A DNA stretch of 64,000 bases. It comes from Helopsaltes ochotensis (taxonomy: Eukaryota > Chordata > Aves > Passeriformes > Locustellidae). The notes under the pieces are model-generated. The model was not told the origin of the DNA. It saw nothing but the letters and a program-made list of their open reading frames with translations, and did no database searches. Of this stretch, positions 1 through 13,100 are shown in pieces. The DNA lies in contig VXBM01000571.1 of the NCBI GenBank assembly GCA_013400155.1, forward strand, positions 472,996-536,995. Direction: 5' to 3'. Position numbers and translations under genes: made by a program. Each line of letters begins with the position of its first letter. Positions within the stretch are counted from its first letter, which is position 1.

Positions 1-3000
1 GTTTATGACCAGATGCCGACAAAGAGAAAGGACAGAGGAAGATGCACTGGCAATAAACTAATGACAGACTGAAAAAAATGCCTTTTAATTTTCCCCAGTT
101 AAATGTATATACAGCCTCATCTTTTTTGGCCTACAGAGAACATTTATGAACTCTACATTGAGAAACTCCATTTCAAGACATACAGAAAACTGATGAAAAT
201 ATAAAATCTAATCTATTATTTCATAACTGTTTTTCTCCTCCTATGTACTACTAATTATATTATTATTATCTTTTCAAAAAAAAGCTCTCCCTAAACCCCA
301 CATACTGAATGTAGATCAACACTTCAGTATCTTTTCTGTGTTATACACAAGAAACCATTCCAAACCTTTATAGAAAAAAATACCTAAACTAAAAGCTAAT
401 ATTAATAGCTGTATATATTTGATTTAGCTACCAAATATAACTAATCTATTTTAAAAGTTAACACACTGTACTCAATCTTTTAAAGCCTGATATAAAATAT
501 AAGTAAACAAACAGGAAGCTGCCATTTTTCAGTATCTATTGTTTTCCTAGTTTGTTGGAGCCACAGAAATAATGGGCAATTTTCACTGACTTTGGCTTCA
601 TTAGTAGCAGTGCCCAACAGCTGACACTGAGCAGGTTTCCCAGGGCTTCTTCACAAACTTAGGATGAGGAGCCCTCATCACATGTGGTTACATAACAGCA
701 ACTATTTATAGGGAACCACTTGATTCATATTGTCCACTGAGTTTTAAACCATTTCATATGTTGTCACTTGATCTATCATTTTAGTTCCACAATCAAAATG
801 CCACGTAAGAGCCAAGTAAAAAATTTCAGTGACGCCTGTCTGCAGTATCAACAACATACCACATGAAGTATTTAATCTTATCAAGAGAACCAGACGTTAG
901 TTTCACAAGATTGGTCCTCTATAAATAAATGCTGAGCAACAGTTGTTTTCTTTGCTTAATCTCCTGCTCTGTCAATATTCATTACTATGCATATAACTAA
1001 CTCCTAAAACCACTGAAAAAAACCTTAGTTGTGCTAAAATCACATAATTTCTCAGTGTTCTGAGACATACTGAGACATATGACCAGCATTTCCACTCCAG
1101 AAAGCACTCTAACAACTTGCACAATTCTTACCTCACAACTTCAGTGACAGCTATTTAACATCTTCAGGTTCTCTTAAAAAATGTCTCAGAGAACCACATA
1201 CCATTATCAACTGATTTACTTATGAATATAGCAGTATTTCATGAACATCAACCTATTCTAAGAACATGAAATGCTTACATTTTCTTCAGCTTTTCTAATT
1301 TATAGCCCATTCTTGGGTTAATGGCTTTCTTAGAATACAACTTCATCCTAAAATACATCTACTTGTAACAGATGATGACAGCATGGGCTTTCCTCATCAC
1401 AGACTTTGGCCTTTCTTATCAATCATAATAATTGATCTCAGTGTCAATTTCTTTACATTTTTGTAAACTGGCTTCTTTACATTTTTTGTAAACTAACCAA
1501 CAGACGATAACTTTTTAATCCAAACAGTCTTCTCTCAATTACAGGACAATGTTTTTGCTAATGACTAATATTCTTTGATAATTCTCAGTAACCCATATTT
1601 TGCAAAGACATTTACTCCAATGAACGCCAATTAACTGCAAACCTCATGAAATGTTAACTTTAATGACTGCTGTATAAAGACACACCTTGCACATACCTGA
1701 ACAACATCCAAACAAAGATATTGCCATATCATAAGACAGGAAGAGGAAGCCAGAAACACCTGGGAAAAGACATTTCTGAAAGACTATACAAGTCATGACG
1801 GTGTTTACTGTCTCAGTACAGCTACATCCTGCAAAGTGCTCTAATCCACCAAGCAAAGAAGGGAATGTCATGATTCTGACAACTTTGACACAAACTGAAA
1901 GCATCCAAGTATCCTTAGTGAAGCTGACAAAATGCAGATGTTAAAAATCAGACTGTTGTGAAACTCTACCAAACCTTTAAAAACAAAAGCAGTCGGAGAA
2001 AGGCGTACAATTAGGAGGTACAGATAGTAATTAAATGAAATATGATTAGAGGGCACAGAGTAACATTCACTTATGCAAAATACCTAAGAAGTTCAACCTA
2101 AAATCAAATATATGCAAGAGCTATAGCTAGGAGTGCAACTGAAAGACATGTCATTTCTTTGTACTGGTATAATAACACAGCTCTGATCATAATATATGCA
2201 AAACTAGTTGTTCCAGAGAAGATAAATAAAAAAACCAAAAAGGTCATCATCAAAATATAAATGCAACTGTCCTTCAGCTCACTGCATTTTCAATATACTG
2301 CTGAAATAACGAAGCAGTAAATTGTCCTGAAATTCAGAGAGGCTTTTCAGTGTTTAGTTAAAGACGTTATAAAGTTGGTACTTTTCAGTCTTCTTAAAAT
2401 CACTTTGCCTAATTCTGGCTTACTGCGTGAAAAATTAAAATGTGACTCGACAGCTGTTTCTTCTGCTGCTGCACTAACAATGCTGCTCTATCACATTTCT
2501 GTTTTTCTGACATTCATGCTTAGGCATAGCACCCCTGATAAACTGATGTTTCCTAGTGAATGAAACTTCTAATCCTTTAAAAGCAAGCACTATACCCCAA
2601 AAGCCCAAATATGCCAGTAAAGCACTATTACAACTATTCCCAGTATCAATGTGTCTATGGTATTTTAAAGTACAGTCTGGCATAGGGTATAATGATGTCC
2701 AAGGATGTGGCTAAAGCCTTACTATCCAAGAACTGATGTATCAAAAGCTGGTCCAATGCAAATTAGCTGATTTATGCACCCATTATAGTAATTGTTTTCC
2801 ATATAACAGGATCACAGAACTCTTTTTTTTTCCTTTCCCAATGTTCTTGTGCTCCAAGCTGGCAAATCAGCTCAAGTACAGGTCTTGTTTATTCCTCATG
2901 ACTATCAGCGGTTTAAACTGCTGTTTGTACATGTTCTAATTAGCCAGTTCCACTGACAGTTGACATTACTGCTAAAAGAATTTCAGGAAACCAACAACTC

Positions 3001-6000
3001 TGGAAGAATTGCCAATCCATCAAGTTAGTAAAGAATGAGTATCTATAAATTTGTATTCAATACAGAACTATAAAAAGTCATTTTTCCAAACAAGCATTAA
3101 CTTTCATTCTTTTTCAGATAAAAGCTGTCAGAAGTGCATCATGACTCTTCACAAAATACACAGGAAAATAAAAAGGCCATCCCACACCACTAGTGTGGTG
3201 TTTCTCAGGGCCCAAAAGGAGTAAGTAACAAGATATAAAATATTCAGAAAGTTTTAAAAGCCCTCGAGGCCTAGACTTATTTTTAAAAAGGAAATTATTG
3301 TCTAGTGATTAAAGTATGTATATATAAAATGCTTTTACCTCTATCATTCAAGTTGCTACATCAGTATGTGAACAGGCACCAAAAAAGCCCTCCAAATCAC
3401 AGTTCTTACACTCAGAAGGCAAAAGCCATTGCTATAATTATGTGCATTGCAAAATAAGGCAGTGATTGCTACCAATACACTGGTTTAGTTTGTTCTTTAG
3501 ATGTGAATCATAACTGTCAAGTAAACATTTGGCATTTTAAAAGCATTTTTACATGCTAAAGTTGTAGTGTATTATATAAAATTTTGAACTGCCACTGATT
3601 ACAGTGGTGTCCTGCTGCCTCAATAGCTATACAAGGCTTGCTGCAGAAATAAAAGAAGAGTCAGCATTACAAAGCATGTAGCTAAAACGTTAAGATAGCC
3701 ATAACTTAAGAACTGTAAGCAACATTTAGTGATTTTATGCTAGAAAAGCTTTTTTTGAGCTTGATTTTTAGACATGATCTTGTCCATTTTCACATCATAC
3801 CATATAATGCATTCAATAAATACAGAACTAGCATATACAACTTTTTAAAATACAGCTCATTAGCTTTCTTGGAAAAAAACCAGGAACTCATCTGTACGTG
3901 GAACATCAACAGCTTCCACTTAATGTGAAAACAGGGTCAAGAGCAAACTCATGGAAAGATTTTAATGTAGACTGTTTACTGAACCAGACTTCAACGAAGT
4001 CTTTCCCAACTGCACTTTTTAGGTGCAATTACTCAAATATACTGCTGGACAGAAACTTATTAAGATGAGTAAAACATTCTTTTTTTTTCCTAGCAGTAGG
4101 CAGTCATTTAAGAAATTACAAGATTTGTACATTACTAGGCCATTCAAAAAATTCTACATAGTTTTACTGTAAGGGCTCCACATCGTAACATGCAGACTGA
4201 GCATCTTAATATCCCTGTCATAACCTCTACCATATTTACACACTGTAGTGTTAGGCAGAAATTGAAGCCAGAGCCGTTCAGGGGAAATACACAGCCATGA
4301 TCTGTTTCTCAATTTAAATTATATTTGCAATTATAAATTAGGTATTTCACTACACGCTAGTGGCATTTTACATATTAAAAAGATCAATTAATGCACTACA
4401 TTCTTAGCCAAGCATAAAATAAATGACTCCCCACATTCAAACTATAATTTGCTTCAGACAACATGGGCTTTAATTTGCAAACTCTTCAGTACGGATGTAG
4501 GCAGAACCCACCTCATGATTTGTGTAGAGCTCCGTCCTGGGTAAACACATGGCTACACAGTACAATATGCAAATACAAGGTATGAACCTCACTGCATTTC
4601 CTTCCCTAAGATTTGTGAAAGTCAGACTCATTACTGTCAAAGCAGTATTTAAATAATGCCAGGAAAAAAAAAAACAGCTTTCATCTTTCCAATTTAAATG
4701 GCCCTCTTAATGCCAAGTTAACATTAAAATGGTTTATCTATGTTGGAAAATTAAATTCAGTTTGCTCTTTCAAGCACAAACAATTTTAAAGGAAAATTTT
4801 CACCACGTATTTAAACATGTGATTTTATGTTTTCATATCTGTTACTTCTACATTAATTATTCAAAACAAGCCTCTCATGTCACTTACTGAAGTGCAGATG
4901 TAAATAACAAGAGCTGTGTGTGAAGATACAGAATTCTTATAACAAAGCAATATGGCAATTTCTTTAACATCTTAAGCACATAAAATACCAGATCCCCTAC
5001 TTCCTTTTTTTTCCCCAATTCTAATAAGAAAAACAAATCTGAATTTGGTACTAAATCTGGTTTCATAAATGTTTTCTCCTGCCCCCATCTTCCCAGTATT
5101 TAACCTTTGGTGATATAGTCTCCAGTTCAATTAATACAATAAAAAGTATTCCTTCCTCCAATGGAAGGAAGAACGTCAAACCAGGCTTGCTCTTGTATTT
5201 ATACCATGATACCTACAAGAATGTTGCTATTGATCTTCTGTTAAATTACAAAAGAACAGAAACTATTCACCAAAATTTAAAAAAAAAAGAGATTATAAAT
5301 CAGCCCCGTTTTGCTCATAACACCCATAACGCTTTTAACAACCATTAGCAAAGTGCCAAAGACAGCAATGAGTTTAAAACAACTAGAGCCAGCTATCAAA
5401 ATTGTAGCAGGAGAGACAAAGGGGATCAAGGTCAGCATTCTTCTAACGCAACAGCTAATCCACTAATACCAACATGATATTGGCACTGCTGGGTGTAATA
5501 AATTTGCAAGACATATAAAATACACATGATCCCACCTGATTTCCCCGGTCCTTTCGAGAGAACCATTTTGCTCTCACTGGTCTCAAGCCATTACACATCT
5601 GAGCGAGAAAGGGGAGGGAGGAGTTCACAGAAGTTCAGGGTCAGACAATATTCACGTATCCTGTCACCTTCTAACTCAAAGCAGAAGAACTCTTATGCCA
5701 CTCACCGAAACCTACATATTTTGGGTGTGCGTGTGGGGGGAGACCTGCAATAGGAGCGATGTGTCATATGTGCGGAGGCTGCGAGAAGAGCTGTCAGGAG
5801 AACGCTGCCTCGCTTGAAGAGGAGGAGGCGGTGGGGAAAGGACGGTGACGAACGCAGGATCACCAAAAAACCCGGCAGTGCTCAGGGGCTGCCATCCCCG
5901 GCTCACCCTCCGGCCCGGCTTCGTTCGGCTCCCCTCGCAGAGGGCTCAGCCTCCCGGAGCTGCCCCTCGGCCCCCGCGGAGCCGCTCCCAGCCGCCACCG

Positions 6001-6260
6001 GGCAGCGGAAATCCCCCGCAGCCCGGCCCGACCCTGCCCGAGGGCCGATCGACGCTGCCCGCGCCCGGGGCTCCCCGGGCAGCCCCCGGCCCTCTCGCGG
6101 GGCGCTCTCGCACGACCACCATCACTTCCCCCCTGCTCCGGGGCCGGCTGTCACCTCACCCTCCGCGACGTCCCACGCACCGCAGGCCGAGAGCCAACAC
6201 CCCGCCGCGAGCCTGACCAGGCACCCCTGGGCCGGGAGACAATGAACAGCCACAACTCAC
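1..6260 (-). other. CDK17: Probable first intron of CDK17 (start side), no coding exon seen
   Basis: AT-rich, non-coding sequence running leftward from a minus-strand splice donor at 6260/6261. I looked on the minus strand for the start of the CDK17/PCTAIRE-2 coding region and saw nothing resembling it, and no open frame here has recognisable protein similarity. Only minor structure stands out, such as a 21-bp unit repeated twice at about 1449-1494 (TTCTTTACAT...TGTAAACT). The gene assignment rests on synteny, because CDK17 lies head-to-head upstream of CFAP54 in amniotes. If the island at 5.8-7.2 kb belongs to another gene, this label falls. Confidence 0.45.
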
Positions 6261-6565
6261 CAGCAGCGCCGGAGCTTCGCGGGTCCGGGGGCGGTTCCTT
6301 TGCCCCTTCTCCTTCCCCTTCTTCTCCGCCTAGGAGCGGTATCCGGCCGCCGGGAGCCGAACGCCCCCTCCCCTCGCCGCCCGAGAGCCTTCGCCTCCGC
6401 CGGACCGCCGGCCGCGCTCCCTCCCCGAGGAAAGTCACTTTATTCCCCGCTCCAACATGGCTGCTCCCCCCGCCGCCGCAGCAGCAGCAGCTTTCTCCTC
6501 GCCGCGGCTCCCCGTCGCCGCCACCGGAGAGCGGCCGCAGGCCGTGCTCGGGAGCCGCCCGGCCG
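6261..6565 (-). other. CDK17: Probable non-coding first exon of CDK17 (upstream end uncertain)
   Basis: Read on the minus strand, the exon would end CGGCGCTG followed by the near-consensus donor GTGAGT (intron begins at 6260). The transcription start is not determined. It could lie near the YY1-type element at 6454-6461 or inside the gap that begins at 6566. In vertebrates the CDK17 start codon lies downstream of a 5'UTR exon, which fits the lack of a recognisable coding start here. CDK17 encodes a PCTAIRE-type cyclin-dependent kinase enriched in postmitotic neurons. The assignment is by position only. Confidence 0.4.
6454..6461 (-). promoter_or_regulatory. YY1-type core promoter motif
   Basis: The plus strand reads AACATGGC, the reverse complement of GCCATGTT, which fits the YY1 core GCCATnTT. 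YY1 sites of this kind sit at or just downstream of start sites in many CpG-island promoters. The site is about 190 bp upstream of the minus-strand donor, a sensible 5'UTR-exon distance. Binding is inferred. Confidence 0.35.
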
Positions 6566-6910
6566 NNNNNNNNNNNNNNNNNNNNNNNNNNNNNNNNNNN
6601 NNNNNNNNNNNNNNNNNNNNNNNNNNNNNNNNNNNNNNNNNNNNNNNNNNNNNNNNNNNNNNNNNNNNNNNNNNNNNNNNNNNNNNNNNNNNNNNNNNNN
6701 NNNNNNNNNNNNNNNNNNNNNNNNNNNNNNNNNNNNNNNNNNNNNNNNNNNNNNNNNNNNNNNNNNNNNNNNNNNNNNNNNNNNNNNNNNNNNNNNNNNN
6801 NNNNNNNNNNNNNNNNNNNNNNNNNNNNNNNNNNNNNNNNNNNNNNNNNNNNNNNNNNNNNNNNNNNNNNNNNNNNNNNNNNNNNNNNNNNNNNNNNNNN
6901 NNNNNNNNNN
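6566..6910. other. Assembly gap (345 N) inside CpG island
   Basis: A run of 345 N flanked on both sides by very GC-rich sequence, typical of regions under-represented in short-read avian assemblies. Reading frames drawn across it are meaningless. The transcription start of the leftward gene may lie in it. Confidence 1.
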
Positions 6911-7160
6911 GGCGCGGGGAGCGGGGGCTGCCGCAGCGCTTTTCTGGGCCGCCCTCCCCGCTGCGGGGGAGCCCGGCCGCGCCGAGCCGAGTGGGGCGCT
7001 GCTGCCGTTGGCCGCGTCTCAGCGGCTCTGCGCGGCCGCCTCCTCCCGCAAGAGGAAGTGGGTCTTGTCGGCAGAGGCTCCCGGGAAGCCGCGCAGGGCC
7101 CTGCGTGCTCGTGGCCGCTCGAGGGCTCTCCCTGAGCCGTTTCGTGTAGGGCCGGGTAGA

Positions 7161-10100
7161 AAAGGGCGTCTGCTCCCTTCATTTTTACCGGTTCCTTGGC
7201 AGCGTTTCCTTTTGCGTTTGCAGGGTGGTGTAGCTCATCTCCGCGGCATGCCCCTGCTCCCCCTTCCTACGGCTGGCCCATCGGTAACCCAAGCTAAGGG
7301 AAACCGGTGCCTCTTTAGATCCATTTCGATCTCATGTTTTCCGTATTTATTCTTGTGGTATTTTCTTTCCTTTGTCTCCTGCATTCACGGTCCCCGTACC
7401 ATCCCCCTTGTCCTCCTCGTGATCGCTCCGACAGCGCCAACGGTGCTGCCTTCCTGCGCTTAGAATCTTTTTCCCCTCGAAGTGATCTAGTCTGTGTTTC
7501 CACACTTCTCGGCCCTTTCCAGCCCTAAATTTTTTAGGCTTTGTGTGTTACTGAACGAGACCTAGAAAGCGAAAGCTAGTCTGGAGAGCCAGCTGTTCTG
7601 TACTATTTTTTTTTTTAACATTTCCATCACACAAAGAACAAGATCTTCCAGGAAGGCCAAATCTGAACTGATTTTAGTGACATGGTTTTGAACTTAAAAT
7701 ACCAGGGCATAAGTACACTTGGGACAGAAAATGGTTTGGTTTTTTTTTACCTTTTGGATATCTTCTGATCGTTGCTGCCTATCTGCTCTCTTGCTTTTTC
7801 AGTTCAGATTCAGTGTCACACGGGGCCTTTTCCCATCTTCATGCAGACCCGGGTTATGGGTCTTCACATAGTTCCCCACACTCCTGTGGATGCTGAGTGA
7901 GGCCAAAGCTGCTTCGTTCTGCAGGCAGGTCTGTACTATGCTGTGTCTAGGTGGAGACTAGAGTACATTTTAATTTGCAGCAGCGAGCCACTGATCTCGA
8001 GCAACTCCGTGTGCAGCTTATTCGAGCCAGGCCTTCTCCACAGTAGGGCCAAGTGGGAGCTGCCTTCACAGGAGCAGTGCCAGCTGAAAATTCCCCTGCT
8101 TCCAGCTCTGTTGACCCTTCCAACAGCACAAGCAAACCAGAACACAGACAAGTATGTTTCCCAGTAAACACAGAAGTCAATTGCTCTTGCCTAAAAAAGG
8201 AATGCAAGCATGAAACCTCTTAAATGCACAGAAATTCACTTTGCTCACGCTGATGTAAATTTCTAGTGAAATCGGTTTACGATAAAAAGAAGTAAATATG
8301 ACTCAAAAACAAACTTTCTGTTTATACAGACTAAACATGACTACCAAGATATTTTTGCATGTTTTCAAGATGTAGGATAGCTACTTTACATTTGCAAAAC
8401 TTGTGGGATTTTTAATAACACAGAGAACGCAGACACTCAAGCTTTGAACTTTCTGGTAATGCAAAGATACCCCTTACAGATCTCCTTTAAAGCTCAGGAC
8501 CTACCAGTTCTTGCTGGACCTACCAGTTCTCCTGATCTTTGAATGCTAACTAGATGATGTATGTTTTGTTTTATCTTATTCAATTTGAAGGCTATTTTGG
8601 GTATGTAGTAACATTAGAAATGATAGCGTGCCAGTTTATTATGTGCATGATTTGTAAAACAAGTTTTTTGAGACAGCACAGTAATGAGTACAGCATGTCC
8701 ATTTATTGCAGCACATCCAAGTAAATGCTGTTCTGCCTGTGAAGTACAGAGAAGGTGGGTTGGAAGTTTATGAAGCTGTGCTTTTATACATTAAAAATAT
8801 CAGTAAAATATGTTTGTTTTACTGGATACATATTCATGTCTGCTGTTGATACTTCTGTTCTTACAGGAAAAGTAATTATGACAAATAAAGGAAGAAACTA
8901 AAAAAATGAGCAGTTAGTATGAGTCACCCAAAAAATAAGGGGTCAACACTGATTGCAGTGTAATTAGAGTACTTTAGGGTTTTCCACTTGTAATGGAGAG
9001 AATAATGAATTGTTAAGAGGGAAGAGTTTGTAAGAGTAGAACACTTGATATCTGTTTGACCTTTGTATCTGCCACTACCTCCTGACCTCAGATGAAGATT
9101 TTCACATCTGGGCAAAAGACAGTGCAGAAGGAAGACAGAGTGACAGACTTAAGTTTGAAATGTAGGCACTAGTTTTGATTGATTTGTCCCATGGGTCTAG
9201 TTTTATAACTATAGCTATTGATTTGTTTTATTATTTAGTGGATTATGTAGCAATCAATCATATTTCCATCTAGCTAACCATGATTATTAATATTTTAAAC
9301 TAGTTTTAAGATGGATTTGCTGGTGAGTGCAATAGATCTTCTCTCTAATCCAGCGAGAATGGAATACACCCAGGTCACATGGAATGAATTATCGCCACTG
9401 GACAATCTGATGAAATCTACATCAGCCACTAGAATATAAATCCAGCAGTAGGAATGCAGTGCTGCTCAGGGGATTGAGATTTCCTGCTTTGAAAATGAAC
9501 ATTTTGGCGTTACCTCTACAATTCTTCAATGAAAGTATGTAGCTATTCTGTGATAGTAAAAGTATGGGAGTTAAATCAGTGGAGTTCACATAATGGTAGA
9601 TGGAAACCCTACAGAAACCTATGCATTTTTAACACAATGTATGTGGAAAGCAGTTACTTCCCTGCCAAGAGGCAAGCTCAGGATTCTGTGTCACTGCATC
9701 AGGAGTCAGCGACCTTGCAATCAGCCAGCAGTGTGGGAAAGCATTGTGCTAAACTACAAGGGATGTGTTCGTTTGCAGGGGAAAGACTGAAAGCCTTGGC
9801 AGGTTATTAAAAGAGGAAATTATTTCCAAATACAATATTCTGTTTTGAAATGCAATTGTTTTTTTCTATTGGGTGCCAAAAATTTCTGAAGAATGCAATA
9901 TCCTTTAACTAATTGTATCTGTGCTCTGAGAAAAGAAACAGGGCTATTGTTCTCCTCACAGCACGAGCTATTTATATATGAGTCTGTGTAGCACTCCTTT
10001 CTGTCATGATTGTCTTCCACCTACGCAAAACTCCAATCCATTTAAAATAATCAAATTAAGACAGTTTGTTGCTTTCTTATACCAAGCTGATATTCATGTG

Positions 10101-13100
10101 AAGTGTTTTCCTCCAGGTTACTTGGATTTAGGACAAGGCCTCTAGGCTAAATAGAGTACAATTCTATTACCTCATTGGACTACCAAACCCCTTCCTTTCT
10201 GATGAATGGGAGCAGGAAGTAGTAACATGAAGGAGGTACCCCTTGAAAGAAGCAAAAAGTGATATACTTCTGCTAACAGGAGCTGTAGCCATTTCTACCA
10301 TGATTTCTGTAGCTGGTAGCTGGTCATTGTTTTAGTTGCATTTTGCTTTAGCTGTGTACATTTCACATAGGCACATTGCGGAAAGTTGCTATTTGTTGTT
10401 GTAAACCTTGCTTTTGGCAAGCAGGAAAGAGTTCTCAAAGTGAAAATAGTGGGGTGTTCATTATCTACACTTGAGATTTTCATTTGCATAGCTATACAGG
10501 TGTTTGGAGACTGATTAACTGCAGAAATTACTAGAAGACTAAGAACATTACCTGTGGTTAGTTCCTATCTCTATATTATCATTTTATAGCACATTAATAT
10601 TTGTAATATATGAAATTACATACACATATGACATATTGTCACCGTTTCCTTCCTTTATATTGCTAAACCTTTTAGTTCCTGTATGTAACATTACAATATC
10701 CTATCACAATGCTACTTAAATATTGTTTCTCATTTCCTCACACCTTGCACCTCTAAATTTTGAAGAATATGTATCAGTCATGTAGATAATAATTTCAGTA
10801 TCTTTACAATATCAAAATTGATGCTTTTATTTATATCTGGCATTTGTGGTATTTTTTTCACACAAGCTGTCTACCAATTGTGTATATTTCTTGGATCTGG
10901 AGCACTGTTTTAGTGGAAAATCTAGTTTCATTGCTTGTTTCTTCTTGACTGTTTTTTTCTTCCGGATGGAGATTCCTCCAGCTAATGTAAATGAAGTCAT
11001 TCCATTGACTTCAGCAAGAGTCAGTTTAGTCCTTGTAGAAGGAAGTTAATAGCATGGAGACAGGCTCTTTTTGTACAGTTCTGCCTGGGTTTGCAAACAA
11101 ACATTAGACACTCCTTTATTTCTTTACTACTGCTCTGAAAGACAGGACATCCTGTTTTTCAAAACAAAAGATATTAAGCCTACTTCAATTACCATACTCA
11201 GAGAGAAAACAGTGAGGTATTTTCTGTACATTGTCTAAAAATGATGTTTGTGCCTTGGACGATACATCACTATAAAACTCTTGCGTAGTGAAAGAGAGAA
11301 TTTTTTATTCTTTTTATATATATATGTATTTTGTTAACATTTTGTGCTGGAGACTAAAGGTGGTGAAAAGATTTTGAGCAAAACAATGAAGATCTGCTGG
11401 TAATGAAAATTGTCTCCTTGATATGTACACCTTGGCTGCTTGTCCCTTTCAGGTATCGTTCAGGGGTACACTTCTCCCTTTATGAAACAGAAATCTGAAA
11501 TGGCAGGGCAAGAGGCTCCTGTTCTTCTCTATTTCTTTCATGCAGGTTCAGTGTCTCAGAGAGAATAGCAAGCATCTCTTTCTCTTCTTCATTGCAAGTA
11601 AATTGCTTCATAGGAATGTGCAGTCATTATTCACTGAATTGATTAGAAATGCCATCAGTGAGTTTCAGAACATTTGTATCATTGCCAATTCAAACTACTT
11701 AGTGGATTTGAAATTAAAGCACAAAAAACACAGACACTCCTGCAGTTACAAGTCTATAGGTGTCCAACTTCTTGGTTTTTCCTTATTGTAATGGTTGCTG
11801 TGTCCAGATTGTTTCAGGACTTAAATGAAATTGCTTTCAGTCATGACAGCTGGTTACTGTCCTGTAATCCTGTTACATAGAACTTAGATTTGTTCTAGCA
11901 AAGATGGTATCTGTTTCAGTGAAGATAAAACCAGATCATTCTCAAATTTCTCTTTTTAATGCTGGACAGGAAGGTGTAGAGAGACTTGGGAATAAAAAGT
12001 GGAAGCAGAACTAAAATCCGATGTAGAGAATATGATGAGTATGAGAAAAGGCACATGAAAATGCAACCAGCGTGCATAGTGAATGATGAAAATAAAATGA
12101 GACACAGGAAATCTGGGGATAGAATGAAATGAGCTGAGGGAAACATAGGCTGCCTCATCAAGAACTGAGTACTGCACACATTATTTTCTGTATGCCACAG
12201 GTCAAGGGTATATCATACATTGTTCATGTGCAGACCTTGTTATATATTCTAGAGATCCCTGTGCATGCTCGGATCAACTACATTTTGGAGTTTTTTGTGC
12301 ACTGGCAACTGCTTGGCTGACTGCTTTGAAATTTATAATGGCAGCTATTGAGATGTCAGTAGGAGATACCCTTTACAAAACAAGCACTACAGGTAGAGAA
12401 GGGGGACAGGAGGAGGCCAGGGATGGATAAAAGAGGATGCTGGAGAGAAGATATGGAAAATGAATGCAGGAAATTAGGAATGAAGTAGATGGAGGTCTCT
12501 ATCTGTCAGTCTAGGCCAAAGGCTTTTACCATTTTGTAATCTTAACAACACTAACTATGCAGGGGAGATAGGTAGAATTAAGCTGTTTCTTTTTAACTGC
12601 CCCAGCTAGTTGCCCTACCCTTCTGCAGAAAGTTGTTACACCCTGAGGGAGAAAAGACGGAACCATACCTATTTCCTTATACAGTGTGGCAATTGGCTTT
12701 AACCACCAGTGAGGATATAGAGGCAGGTGACTCAGATGCCTGGAGTTTCTTCTGACACATCTCCTAGGGAGGGTACCCTCTGGCACGTGGGAGGGACAAA
12801 GGGCTGAGGTCTGTAATAATTTTTTTAATTGGCACAACTAGGTCAGTCAGGCTTTTCTTAGCTAATTTTTGCTGTCCTATGAATCCTGCTTTAGGCAGCC
12901 ATGTGTATATTTATATGTTAGTGCTAGATTTGGAAGACTCCATCCAAGTAAGAGAGAAAAGAGGGTGGCATGAAACCAGAAGAATATAGATGGCAGCTCC
13001 TATCTGTTCACTGAAAACAATGCTCCCTCTTGGGCACCAGTTTTACATAGCTACATTTGCATTGAAGGTTGAATAAGACAATTGATTAAACTGATATGTA

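Larger units (their letters stand above)
5815..7160. promoter_or_regulatory. CDK17: CpG island promoter (probable CDK17 promoter), interrupted by a gap
   Basis: A sharp switch from AT-rich flanks to very GC- and CpG-rich sequence marks a vertebrate CpG-island promoter. Long open frames over it on both strands are by-products of GC-richness and of the run of N at 6566-6910. The island contains GC boxes, a YY1-type motif at 6454-6461 and a strong minus-strand splice donor at 6260/6261, which together argue for transcription leftward. Transcription in the other direction cannot be excluded. CDK17 is inferred from gene order next to CFAP54; no CDK17 protein sequence is visible here. Confidence 0.7.

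Noticed and set aside
6151..7463. Long open frames (230-387 codons) on both strands across the first CpG island
   Set aside because: They run through 345 N and through GC-rich DNA depleted of stops; composition is Pro/Ala/Arg-rich without any domain.
12526..12837. 103-codon minus-strand frame
   Set aside because: I could not relate it to any protein or retroviral family, and its length is within chance expectation for 64 kb.
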